Positions 9,257 through 17,728 of a stretch of DNA of 32,071 nucleotides are shown piece after piece. A program made the translations under genes and the position numbers. How positions within the stretch are numbered: the first letter of the stretch is position 1; each line of letters opens with the position of its first letter. The DNA lies in assembly GCA_001778235.1 (NCBI GenBank), contig MFGJ01000001.1:133302-165372 (forward strand), given 5' to 3'. Below the pieces are notes generated by a model. It was given only the letters and a program-made list of their open reading frames with translations, made no database searches and had not been told where the DNA came from. The stretch is from Candidatus Falkowbacteria bacterium RIFOXYC2_FULL_36_12. Lineage in GTDB: Bacteria; Patescibacteriota; Patescibacteriia; UBA11705.

Positions 9257-9949
9257 ATGGAAAAAGATTTAATAAAATTTCAAAAGGGAATCAAAGTAAA
9301 ATTTGATAATGAAAATCTGTTACAACAGGCTTTTGTTCATCGGTCATATCTTAATGAACATAGAAATTTCCCCCTTGATCAAAACGAGAGATTGGAGTTT
9401 TTGGGTGATGCAGTGTTAGAATTAGTAGTGACAGAATATCTTTACTTGCAATACAATAATCCTGAAGGTGAGCTGACTAATTGGCGAGCCAGCTTGGTCA
9501 ACAGTAAAATGTTGTCAAAGATTGCCAATAAACTTAAAATTGACAAATACCTTTATCTAAGTAAAGGAGAACAAAAAGACACTGGCAAGGCAAGAAATTT
9601 TATTTTGGCCAATGCCGTTGAGGCATTGATTGGAGCAATTTATCTTGATCAAGGCTGGGAAACTGCAAAAATCTTTGTTGAGAATTTTATTTTAACTGAA
9701 CTACCTGAAATACTGGAAAAAAGATTATTTGTTGACCCAAAAACAAGGTTTCAAGAAATGGCTCAAGAAAAAGAGGGGATTACTCCGAATTATAAGGTGG
9801 TAGAAGAATCAGGACCGGATCATGAAAAAACATTCAAGGTTGGTGTGTATCTAGAAAAAGTGTTAGTGGCAGAAGGTGATGGATCAAGTAAACAAGAAGC
9901 TCAAGAAGATGCGGCTCGCAATGCACTTGAAATTAAGAATTGGGTGTGA
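9257..9949 (+). CDS. rnc: Ribonuclease III
   Basis: 230 aa; signature NERLEFLGDAVLELV and C-terminal dsRBD (DGSSKQEAQEDAARNAL). Confidence 0.97.
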   Translation: MEKDLIKFQKGIKVKFDNENLLQQAFVHRSYLNEHRNFPLDQNERLEFLGDAVLELVVTEYLYLQYNNPEGELTNWRASLVNSKMLSKIANKLKIDKYLYLSKGEQKDTGKARNFILANAVEALIGAIYLDQGWETAKIFVENFILTELPEILEKRLFVDPKTRFQEMAQEKEGITPNYKVVEESGPDHEKTFKVGVYLEKVLVAEGDGSSKQEAQEDAARNALEIKNWV

Positions 9950-10032
9950 TAGTGTGAAATGGTGAAAGATTGAAATATTGGGATATGTTGGAAATATGTT
10001 GAAAATAGGGATAAAATAAAACATAATATTTT

Positions 10033-10108
10033 GCAGCCGTAGCTCAACGGATAGAGCATTTGGCTTCGGACCAAAGGGTTGGGGGTTCAAGTCCCTCCGG
10101 CTGCACCA
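10033..10108 (+). tRNA. tRNA-Arg(TCG)
   Basis: Cloverleaf with anticodon loop CTTCGGA; acceptor GCAGCCG/CGGCTGC with encoded CCA. Confidence 0.95.
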
Positions 10109-10289
10109 GAGATGTGTTGTTAATTGATTGACCACGCATCTCTGGTGCAGAAAATAAAAATCGGGAAAGATAGGGTGATAAGTCGGTAATATTTTACGCT
10201 ATGTAATTTGTCAAAATTTTAATACCAAAAATTTTTATTTAAATATTAGTGTACTTTTGATTCACCGCTCAACAAGGAAGGGTCTCGCC

Positions 10290-10583
10290 ATGGACCTTGA
10301 GGATATCAAATCAGTAGTTCTTAATGCCCTCAAACTCGAAATCAGCAAAATGATGGCAATATTAAACAAAATTGATGATCACTTTGACAGCATTAATGTG
10401 AATTTTGATAGGATGGACCAAATGCTAAATAGAACTAAGAATGCTCTTGATCGAAGACGTATTGCTAATGATGTAGCATTTATTAGGCGTAGCCTTGAAG
10501 ATCAGATGGTCAATCATCCACAAAAACGGAACCCATTTGATAATGGCGGAATTACCGGTAGCAGAGCGGATTATGATTCATAA
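10290..10583 (+). CDS. Small hypothetical protein (97 aa)
   Basis: MDLEDIKSVVLNALKLEISKMMAILNKIDDHFDSINVNF...; AAGGAAGGG RBS, followed by a terminator. Confidence 0.65.
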   Translation: MDLEDIKSVVLNALKLEISKMMAILNKIDDHFDSINVNFDRMDQMLNRTKNALDRRRIANDVAFIRRSLEDQMVNHPQKRNPFDNGGITGSRADYDS

Positions 10584-10597
10584 ATTGTCTCGAGAAC

Positions 10598-10624
10598 CTA
10601 GACAGGATAATTTCTGTCTTTTTT
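10598..10624 (+). terminator. Rho-independent terminator of the small orphan gene
   Basis: AGACAG-gataattt-CTGTCT-TTTTT. Confidence 0.7.
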
Positions 10625-10678
10625 CATTCTTAATTTAATTTATTTTATACCCTATACAATACTACTGCATTTGACCTA

Positions 10679-10756
10679 GCGCCTTTGTGGTTAAATGGAT
10701 AGTATGTAGGTTTCAGGAATCTATAATTTAGAGTTTAATGTCTCCGACTTCGCAAT
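10679..10756 (+). pseudogene. Degenerate tRNA-like sequence
   Basis: D-arm-like TGGTTAAATGGATAGTA, anticodon-arm-like TAGGT-TTCAGGA-ATCTA, T-arm-like TAGAGTTTAATGTCTCC. The acceptor stem does not pair. Confidence 0.45.
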
Positions 10757-10819
10757 TCATCGAGAAGTGCAGAAAATAAAAATCGACATGAAAGTGTCGT
10801 TTTTTTATTGAAATAAATT

Positions 10820-10896
<77 letters not shown>

Positions 10897-10979
10897 TTAC
10901 AAGAGAAACGAGTAAAGCAAGTACAGCGAGTAAAGTCAGTCTTGATTAGCGGTTTGCTTCGACCTCGGAGAAAGTTGAG

Positions 10980-11055
10980 TGGTGGGTCGTGCGGGACTTG
11001 AACCCACAACCAATTGCTTAAGAGGCAACTGCTCTACCGATTGAGCTAACGACCC
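10980..11055 (-). tRNA. tRNA-Lys(CTT)
   Basis: Reverse complement gggtcgttagctcaatcggtagagcagttgcctcttaagcaat...cacca; anticodon loop CTCTTAA. Confidence 0.93.
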
Positions 11056-11226
11056 GAAATAGTATATGAAAGCCTAATATAATAATCCGCAACAAAATTT
11101 TTTATAAAATATAAGTATATACTAGCTAAAAACAGGTATTTTGTCAATCTAACAATAAAGTCAAAACTTATACACATTACCTGATTGCTCCAAAAAGCCA
11201 GTTGAATTAATATTATAATTAAGTAT

Positions 11227-11844
11227 ATGCAACATTTTGTAACAATTTCTGGCAATATTGGTGCGGGAAAAACAAACTTATCTAAAATTCTATCAGAAAA
11301 GCTAAACTGGTCTCTAGCTCCTGAACCGGTTGATGAAAATCCATATTTGAAAAACTTTTATCAAGACATGAAGAAGTGGGCGTTTCATTCTCAAGTTTTT
11401 TATTTAAGCAAAATGGTAGAATACCACCACTCTCTTAGCAAAAGAGAAGTTTCGTCAATTCAAGATAGAAGCGTATATGAAAATGCTGAAATTTTTGCCA
11501 AAAATTTATATAACCAAGGACAAATGTCTTTTGATGAGTGGGAAACCTATCAATTGCTTTATAAATCTTTGCTTTTACGAGCGAATCCACCTGATTTATT
11601 AATATATCTAAAGGCAACACCAGAATTCTTGATGGAACGAATTCAGGAAAGAAGCCGTGAAGCTGAAAGGAATATTTCATTCCAATATATTCAACAATTA
11701 AATACTCTATACAATGATTGGATTATCAATTTTACACTTTGCCCAATATTAATACTTGATCTTGCTGGTACTGATTTCAAAAATAGACCTAAAGAACAAG
11801 ATGAAATTGTTGAAAAAATGTTTAGCGTGATTAAAAACAGCTAA
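11227..11844 (+). CDS. Deoxynucleoside kinase family protein
   Basis: 205 aa; P-loop GNIGAGKT, QDRSVYEN (DRS-type motif), C-terminal lid ERIQERSREAE. Confidence 0.9.
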   Translation: MQHFVTISGNIGAGKTNLSKILSEKLNWSLAPEPVDENPYLKNFYQDMKKWAFHSQVFYLSKMVEYHHSLSKREVSSIQDRSVYENAEIFAKNLYNQGQMSFDEWETYQLLYKSLLLRANPPDLLIYLKATPEFLMERIQERSREAERNISFQYIQQLNTLYNDWIINFTLCPILILDLAGTDFKNRPKEQDEIVEKMFSVIKNS

Positions 11845-11932
11845 TTTTACTAAAAATTATATAGTTCGTATATAATTTTTTTTTATGTTAAAGATATGCT
11901 AAAATAAAGATACTAAAAATAACTTATTTTTT

Positions 11933-13540
11933 ATGAAATTTGAAGACATAAAACAAATAAAAGAAAAAACTGAACGAACGATTCACACAAAAAGTGAAAA
12001 TAGTAATCTTTTTCTTAATATTTTTATTGTTTTTTTGATTATTTTTTCTGTTTCACTGGCACTACGAATAACTTATGACATGATTGTAGAGAAAAAAAGC
12101 TTTAAGGAAATCTTATTAATTAATTCAGCAGAGGCTGCTGAACTTGAAAACCAGGCTCAACTGGTGATGCAGTCACATACACATGTCAACATCAGGCCAA
12201 ATACTGGATTTACTTTCACTCTGAAATATTTAAATACTGGGACATCAACCTGGACTAAACAAAATGTTTATTTAAAATCTTTAACAACTGCTTTAAAATT
12301 TCGGCATACTTTTTGGCCAGATCCATTTTTACCAGCTCAATTAAAAGAATCGACTGTGGCACCTGGGGAATACGGGACATTTGTTTTTGCCCTTGATTCG
12401 CCAACTAATCTAAATAATAACTATTCAGGAGATTTTGTTTTGGTAAATGATAATGTAATGATACAAGGGGGGAAAGCAACGGTAACAATGCAAGTGGTTG
12501 AAAATCCAGAAAATATTGTAACTGAACCGGAAACCACACCAGAATCAAATGAAAACAATAATGATTCAAATCAGATACAGGCTTGCACCTTGAATTTCCG
12601 AATATCCAGCCTAATTGATGGCAGTGCTAATCCGGTTGACAATCAATCATGCGTGACATCATTTAATTTACCTCAAGATGGACCATTGATTAGGGTTGGA
12701 CTGTTTTATACTAACGAAATTATAACTGTAAAAAATACCAAAGAATGGAAAGTGTTTGATGCTAATGATATTTTGCTTGATACAGTGCCGGCAAATGTTG
12801 AAAGAAGTTTTTTCTTTAATGATGAAGCAAAGCTTTATTCGTTTGACACGGCAACACAGACCATCAGAACTGACAAATATTTACAATTGAAAAATTCAAA
12901 TGATGGAATGTATACCATTACAAGCTACCATAATATCCCAAGTCCTGGATCAAATATTGATTATAATGATTTTATTGGTGACCTAGAAATCCGCTATAAC
13001 AGTTCAAAAGATAGAACATGGGTGATAGAAACATTGCCAATGGAAACTTATTTGAAAGGAATCCAGGAAACAACAAATTATGACCCAATTGAATATTTGA
13101 AAACAATGTCTGTTGCGGCCAGAACCTATGCCATGTATCACTATGACAGAAATACAAAACATGCTGACGAATATTTTCAGGTTGACTCAAAATATGACCA
13201 AGTTTATAAAGGCTATGTATCAATGCAAATTTTCCCTCGAATTGGAGAAGCGGTAGACCTAACCACAGGAATTGTTGGGACATACGAAGATAAAATAATT
13301 GTAGCACCATATTTTTCATGGAGTGATGGTCGGACACGAAGTTATGCCGAGGTTTGGACTTATGATGTACCTTATTTAATTTCAGTACCGACACCTTACA
13401 CTGAAGGACGAACATTATTTGGACATGGTGTAGGAATTGATGCAACCGATGCATTAAATAGAGCGCGACATGATGGTTCGACCTTTGATCAATTGCTAAA
13501 ATATTATTATACTGGAATAAGTTTGGAAAAAATTTATTAG
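11933..13540 (+). CDS. Membrane-anchored SpoIID/LytB-domain protein with an N-terminal NBR1/FW-like Ig domain
   Basis: 535 aa; N-terminal TM; IRPNTGFTFTLKYLNTGTSTWTKQNVYL (FW-like); METYLKGIQETTNYDPIEYLKTMSVAARTYAMYH and FGHGVGIDATDALNRA (SpoIID). Confidence 0.87.
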   Translation: MKFEDIKQIKEKTERTIHTKSENSNLFLNIFIVFLIIFSVSLALRITYDMIVEKKSFKEILLINSAEAAELENQAQLVMQSHTHVNIRPNTGFTFTLKYLNTGTSTWTKQNVYLKSLTTALKFRHTFWPDPFLPAQLKESTVAPGEYGTFVFALDSPTNLNNNYSGDFVLVNDNVMIQGGKATVTMQVVENPENIVTEPETTPESNENNNDSNQIQACTLNFRISSLIDGSANPVDNQSCVTSFNLPQDGPLIRVGLFYTNEIITVKNTKEWKVFDANDILLDTVPANVERSFFFNDEAKLYSFDTATQTIRTDKYLQLKNSNDGMYTITSYHNIPSPGSNIDYNDFIGDLEIRYNSSKDRTWVIETLPMETYLKGIQETTNYDPIEYLKTMSVAARTYAMYHYDRNTKHADEYFQVDSKYDQVYKGYVSMQIFPRIGEAVDLTTGIVGTYEDKIIVAPYFSWSDGRTRSYAEVWTYDVPYLISVPTPYTEGRTLFGHGVGIDATDALNRARHDGSTFDQLLKYYYTGISLEKIY

Positions 13541-13601
13541 TGTTTAGCTGTCAAAACAGACAGCTGGAGTTGTGAAAATCCATCAATGGGCAGGAGGGGT
13601 A

Positions 13602-13868
13602 ATGGGTCTGTCACTTCGAAATGTAATGATTATTCAATCAAGAGGAAGTGATGTTCGGTCTGAAGTTTATTCAAGAAATCAACAAACAGGAAAAGTTGCC
13701 GGAGCGATAAATCTTTACAATGATGAATTTTTTCATTGTTGTTTGGTGTCAACGCCAGAAATGTTTGATTCAGATGGAGAGGCAATAAATAAAATGAATG
13801 AAATTATTGAGTGGGCAAAAACAATTGACCTCGAAGCGGAAGCAAGAGCCATCGCTGATAGATGTTAA
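13602..13868 (+). CDS. Small hypothetical protein (about 88 aa)
   Basis: Start reassigned from GTG 13572 to ATG 13602, which has a strong AGGAGG RBS (gcaggaggggtaATG); terminator follows. Confidence 0.6.
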   Translation: MGLSLRNVMIIQSRGSDVRSEVYSRNQQTGKVAGAINLYNDEFFHCCLVSTPEMFDSDGEAINKMNEIIEWAKTIDLEAEARAIADRC

Positions 13869-13884
13869 AAATTTGCAAACAAAA

Positions 13885-13910
13885 AATACTTTGAATCAAA
13901 GTATTTTTTT
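13885..13910 (+). terminator. Rho-independent terminator
   Basis: AATACTTTGA-TC-AAAGTATT-TTTTT. Confidence 0.7.
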
Positions 13911-13919
13911 ATTGTAAAC

Positions 13920-14465
13920 CTAATCAATGTTTTCGGATGTTTTCGGGCCATATTGAGAAACAATATTGCTAATAGTTCGGGTTACTTCTTCAGCATTTGG
14001 AATTTGCTTGAAAACAAATCGTTGTTCTTCGCCCGCAGTTTGGATGTGAACATCACCATAATTTAGAATGGTGGGGAGAAACCCTTTGACATCAGAAGTA
14101 ATATCCTGCATACGACCCAAATCTTTTTCACTCATTTCACGGGCAAATAAACCTTTTTGTTCAATATTGATTATTCTCAAATTCGTAACAATCCAAACAT
14201 CAAGATAATAATCAATAAAATTGGTAAAGGCGAATAGAATAATAAATAAGGCGTAGATGCTATTCAGCAGAAAATAAATTGCCCTGAACGCGGGTATTTC
14301 CAAATATGCATAACCACGAGCAAATAAAAGATAAAAAATTATAGGGATGAGAGCAATAAACAATGACAGTAAAATAATTTTCACAACAGTAATCCAATGC
14401 CGTCTGAAAAAAAGCAAGACTTTTTCATTGTCTTTTTGGTTAGGAATGTGAGTACGAGTATACAT
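13920..14465 (-). CDS. Bacterial PH-domain (bPH2/YdbT-like) membrane protein
   Basis: 181 aa; two TM helices followed by VTNLRIINIEQKGLFAREMSEKDLGRMQDITSDVKG. Confidence 0.85.
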   Translation of the reverse strand: MYTRTHIPNQKDNEKVLLFFRRHWITVVKIILLSLFIALIPIIFYLLFARGYAYLEIPAFRAIYFLLNSIYALFIILFAFTNFIDYYLDVWIVTNLRIINIEQKGLFAREMSEKDLGRMQDITSDVKGFLPTILNYGDVHIQTAGEEQRFVFKQIPNAEEVTRTISNIVSQYGPKTSENID

Positions 14466-14480
14466 AGGATACTAGAGACT

Positions 14481-14547
14481 GGAGATTAAAGATTAAAGAT
14501 TAAAGATTAGAGATTAGAGATTGAAGATTAAAGATTAGAGATTAGAG
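14481..14547. repeat. Heptamer tandem repeat (AGATTAA/AGATTAG)n
   Basis: About nine contiguous 7-bp units directly upstream of the minus-strand PH-domain gene. Confidence 0.85.
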
Positions 14548-14601
14548 AGAAGTGAACAGAGAATGGTGGTGAGTGGAGATAGTGATTGGTGATGATTTTT
14601 T

Positions 14602-14847
14602 TTAGTAAAGTTTGCCGATGATCTGAAATACGGTGAGTGTGGCTGACCAATCAATTTCAGCAATATAAATATAGGAAATAAATAAAGCAATAATTGATAA
14701 ACCAATATAGGCAAAAGTAAGAAAATAAGCCCAGAAACTGACAAAACCAAAACGGATAATATGATACAAATTAAAAAAGGTGTAAAACAAAAAAACAGCA
14801 ATAAAGGCAAGGTAAATATACAGGAATAATGAGAGTTGTATTGTCAT
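14602..14847 (-). CDS. Small multi-pass membrane protein
   Basis: 81 aa with two or three hydrophobic helices; upstream of the PH-domain gene on the same strand. Confidence 0.6.
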   Translation of the reverse strand: MTIQLSLFLYIYLAFIAVFLFYTFFNLYHIIRFGFVSFWAYFLTFAYIGLSIIALFISYIYIAEIDWSATLTVFQIIGKLY

Positions 14848-14876
14848 AAATATAAAGCTCTGTGCTTTCGCCTGGA

Positions 14877-15905
14877 TTAAAGTGATAGGTGGTTAGGTAA
14901 ATCTAGATTTAAATGTTTGTAAGCTCCGCAGGTGACAACTCTACCACGAGGAGTGCGATTGATAAAACCGAGTTGAAGTAGAAATGGTTCAATAACATCT
15001 TCAATAGTATCCATCTCCTCTGAAGTTGAGGCTGAAAGAGTGTTCAAACCGACAGGACCACCATTAAACTTTTCAATAATGGTTAAAAGTATTTTGCGGT
15101 CTATCTCATCGAGTCCCAACTGATCAATCTCAAGCAAATTTAAAGCTGAATTAACAATGTCTGTATTGATTATACCGCCATTTTTCACCTCTGCAAAGTC
15201 TCTAACCCGTTTTAGCAATCTATTAGCAATACGAGGCGTTTTTCGAGCTCTGACAGCTATCTCAAATGAGCACTGGTCTACAAAATTTACATTTAATATT
15301 TGAGCTGATCTTTTTACAATTTGATCAATTTCATCATCCTGATAAAAATCAAGCCGGTATACATTGCCAAAACGATCACGCAGTGGAGCAGAGAGTTTGC
15401 TAAGTTTGGTTGTGGCACCGATAATCGTAAAGTGTGGAAGCTCCAAACGAACCGTGCGGGCAGAAGGCCCTTTACCAATAACAATATCCAAAACAAAATC
15501 TTCCATGGCCGGATATAATATTTCCTCGACGGTTTTGTTCAAACGATGAATCTCATCAATAAATAAAATGTCTCCCGGTTGCATGTTGGTAAGAATAGCG
15601 GCAAGGTCTCCAGATTTTTCAATTGCCGGTCCAGTAGTAACTTTTAAATTTGCCTGCATTTCCTCGGCAATAATATGAGAAAGAGTTGTTTTGCCTAAAC
15701 CCGGGGGCCCATAAAATAAAACATGGTCAATAGGTTCCTGACGATTTTTGGCTGCCTGAAGAAATATTTCTAAATTATTTTTTATTTTATTTTGACCAAC
15801 AAAATCAGTTAACTTTTTGGGGCGCAAAGCTATTTCTATTTTTTTATCTTCAGCAATTTCTTCAGCTGATTTGATTGGTTGTTGATTTATATCAGTATTG
15901 TCCAT
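14877..15905 (-). CDS. ruvB: Holliday junction DNA helicase RuvB
   Basis: 342 aa; [59 protein letters not shown]. Confidence 0.97.
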   Translation of the reverse strand: MDNTDINQQPIKSAEEIAEDKKIEIALRPKKLTDFVGQNKIKNNLEIFLQAAKNRQEPIDHVLFYGPPGLGKTTLSHIIAEEMQANLKVTTGPAIEKSGDLAAILTNMQPGDILFIDEIHRLNKTVEEILYPAMEDFVLDIVIGKGPSARTVRLELPHFTIIGATTKLSKLSAPLRDRFGNVYRLDFYQDDEIDQIVKRSAQILNVNFVDQCSFEIAVRARKTPRIANRLLKRVRDFAEVKNGGIINTDIVNSALNLLEIDQLGLDEIDRKILLTIIEKFNGGPVGLNTLSASTSEEMDTIEDVIEPFLLQLGFINRTPRGRVVTCGAYKHLNLDLPNHLSL

Positions 15906-16060
15906 GTGAATATTTTAGCATAGATAGGATGAAAGGTGAAAGAGCGAAGATTTAAGATTAAAGATTGAAGATTAAAGATTGGTAGTTGGAAATAGATTGG
16001 GATACAGATACAGTTTTTACAGAATTACAGAGTGAATGAACTGGTACTGAAATATGGTTT

Positions 16061-16089
16061 CCGCCAGAGGCGGATGCGCCTTTGGCGCA
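16061..16089. repeat. Twin palindrome, REP-like
   Basis: CCGCC-AGA-GGCGG (16061-16073) next to TGCGCC-TTT-GGCGCA (16075-16089) in an AT-rich spacer. Confidence 0.7.
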
Positions 16090-16229
16090 GAAAATATGTG
16101 AGGAATAGATTGTAATAGTGAAATAGTGGTAAAGGAAGATTGTGAAAATTGTGGGAATTTTGTATTAAAAATCAAATATATTGACAGTTGTGATAATATT
16201 TGTTATAATAAGATGTCTTTTTAGACAGT

Positions 16230-16310
16230 GCCGGGATGGCGGAATTGGCAGACGCAGGGGACTTAAAATCCCCCTCCAAAAGAGTACGGGTTCGATCCCC
16301 GTTCCCGGCA
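16230..16310 (+). tRNA. tRNA-Leu(TAA), copy 1
   Basis: Class II tRNA; anticodon arm GGGGA-CTTAAAA-TCCCC; acceptor GCCGGGA/TCCCGGC; CCA not encoded. Confidence 0.93.
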
Positions 16311-16376
16311 CAAAGTGTCCGAGAAAGAGCTAATCGGGTCAGAACCGCGCAAAGCCAGCAGGGAGCTAAATCCCCT

Positions 16377-16460
16377 GGCCGAGTGGCGGAACTGGTATAC
16401 GCGGTGGGCTTAAACCCCACTGACCTGAAAAGGCTGCGGGTTCGAATCCCGCCTCGGTCA
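16377..16460 (+). tRNA. tRNA-Leu(TAA), copy 2
   Basis: Class II; anticodon arm GTGGG-CTTAAAC-CCCAC; acceptor GGCCGAG/CTCGGTC; CCA not encoded. Confidence 0.9.
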
Positions 16461-16503
16461 CAATGATACAGGCAACAGTCTTAACCGCTGTTGCCTGTCC
16501 TTT

Positions 16504-16586
16504 GCGAGAGTGGCGGAATTGGCAGACGCACTGGATTTAGGTTCCAGCGGGCAACCATGAGGGTTCGAGTCCCTTCTCTCGCACCA
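16504..16586 (+). tRNA. tRNA-Leu(TAG)
   Basis: Class II; anticodon arm CTGGA-TTTAGGT-TCCAG; CCA encoded; terminator-like AAAACCC...GGGTTTTTT follows. Confidence 0.95.
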
Positions 16587-16769
16587 AAAAACCCAAGTGT
16601 ACAACTGTACGCGAGGGTTTTTTAATAGAAAAAATTGTAAAGATAGTTGAAATAGGGGAATAGGGGTAATTAGGGCAATTTTTGATAGTTTGGTCCATAA
16701 TCCTTTATCAATAGTGATAATTGGAACAAATTATTTATCTTATTCTAGAGAAAAAAGTAGGTAGACATA

Positions 16770-16798
16770 TTGACTTTGTTGCTATTGTATGATATAAT
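16770..16798 (+). promoter_or_regulatory. Consensus-like promoter for the GC-rich cassette
   Basis: TTGACT (16770-16775), 17-bp spacer, TATAAT (16793-16798). Confidence 0.7.
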
Positions 16799-16846
16799 AT
16801 ATAGTTAATAGTTCATTGAGTAAACGAGTGAAAGGCAACACGCACA

Positions 16847-17041
16847 ATGGAAAAATGCGAATGGTGTGGTAAAGAGACCGATAATCTGGACTGGGAGGTC
16901 TTCGGACCTCACTGTAGAGAAGTATACCTGTGCGTGGAGTGTCGCGATCCGGAGAATATGATCGCGGCCGAAATTGCAGAATTCGGAGATTCCGTGATTC
17001 TGCATATGGAAGATTACGACAAGCTCTTCAACGACGAGTAA
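16847..17041 (+). CDS. Small putative zinc-ribbon protein (64 aa)
   Basis: MEKCEWCGKETDN...CVECRDPEN: CxxC...CxxC; promoter and RBS upstream. Confidence 0.6.
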   Translation: MEKCEWCGKETDNLDWEVFGPHCREVYLCVECRDPENMIAAEIAEFGDSVILHMEDYDKLFNDE

Positions 17042-17052
17042 AGGAGGCAGGG

Positions 17053-17541
17053 ATGCCGGTTTCGTACGAATCGTTTTCGGGAGAAATGAAGTTGACCCAG
17101 CCCGAGCTCGGAAGGCTCGGGCTCGAGCCCAACGCCCAAATCATGGCGGGGATGTTCGGTGGTGTGTTCCGCGCAGACTTGTCGGACGCGGCGAAGTCCC
17201 AGACCAGGTACGAAAACGGGCGGTTCGTCAGTGATGGCGATCTGCTCGTCGTCGACATGGCGGACTCGATCCACCTGCCTCTGGGGCTCGAGGCTGACGA
17301 GATGCACATGATCACGGCGGAGGACATGCCGTGGGACGAGACCCCATCCGACCGCAAAGCCAGACTCTTCGGAGACTGGATGTCGGCGGACGAGGTCTAC
17401 AAGCCCGAACACCGGATCGAGCAGGATGTGGCGATGATGCTGGCCAACCCGGAGGTCATCTGGACCGACGGTGTCCAGATCCAGCTTCGCAACCCCGCCC
17501 CCAGCCGAGTGATCAAGCGCTCCCGCCGTTCCCGCCGCTGA
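17053..17541 (+). CDS. Hypothetical GC-rich protein (162 aa) with an Arg-rich C-terminus
   Basis: Perfect AGGAGG RBS (taaAGGAGGcaggATG); MPVSYESFSGEMKLTQPELG...SRVIKRSRRSRR. Start differs from the track ORF (16930). Confidence 0.65.
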   Translation: MPVSYESFSGEMKLTQPELGRLGLEPNAQIMAGMFGGVFRADLSDAAKSQTRYENGRFVSDGDLLVVDMADSIHLPLGLEADEMHMITAEDMPWDETPSDRKARLFGDWMSADEVYKPEHRIEQDVAMMLANPEVIWTDGVQIQLRNPAPSRVIKRSRRSRR

Positions 17542-17593
17542 CCAGCCGACCGACACCTACAAGTCCAAAAAATTCAAACAAGCCAATGCGCAG

Positions 17594-17620
17594 ACTTCAC
17601 TAAACATCAGTGAAGTTTTT
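17594..17620 (+). terminator. Rho-independent terminator of the GC-rich cassette
   Basis: ACTTCACT-aaacatc-AGTGAAGT-TTTT. Confidence 0.8.
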
Positions 17621-17728
17621 GCTTTTAAACAGGGTAAAAAAACAATACAGCCACCATCTAATAATTAGGTGGGGGATTTGTTTTTAGTTAAGTAAAATAT
17701 CCTATACTATTAACAATCCAATAACCTC

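Noticed and set aside
9884-10135. 83-aa minus-strand ORF (CSRRDLNPQPFGPKPNALSVELRLQ)
   Set aside because: Antisense translation of tRNA-Arg; a well-known false ORF.
14535-14810. 91-aa minus-strand ORF MPLLLFFCFTPFLICIILSVL
   Set aside because: Frameshifted overlap of the better 81-aa membrane ORF (14602-14847); its tail comes from the heptamer-rich spacer.
16172-16420. 82-aa minus-strand ORF (GDRTRTLLEGDFKSPASANSAIP)
   Set aside because: Antisense of the tRNA-Leu cluster.
16236-16466. 76-aa ORF MAELADAGDLKSPSKRVRVRSPF... on +
   Set aside because: Translation of tRNA-Leu genes; a classic spurious ORF.
17014-17556. 180-aa minus-strand ORF opposite the GC-rich cassette
   Set aside because: Long antisense ORF expected from high GC; no RBS or promoter, while the + strand has a promoter, RBS and terminator.
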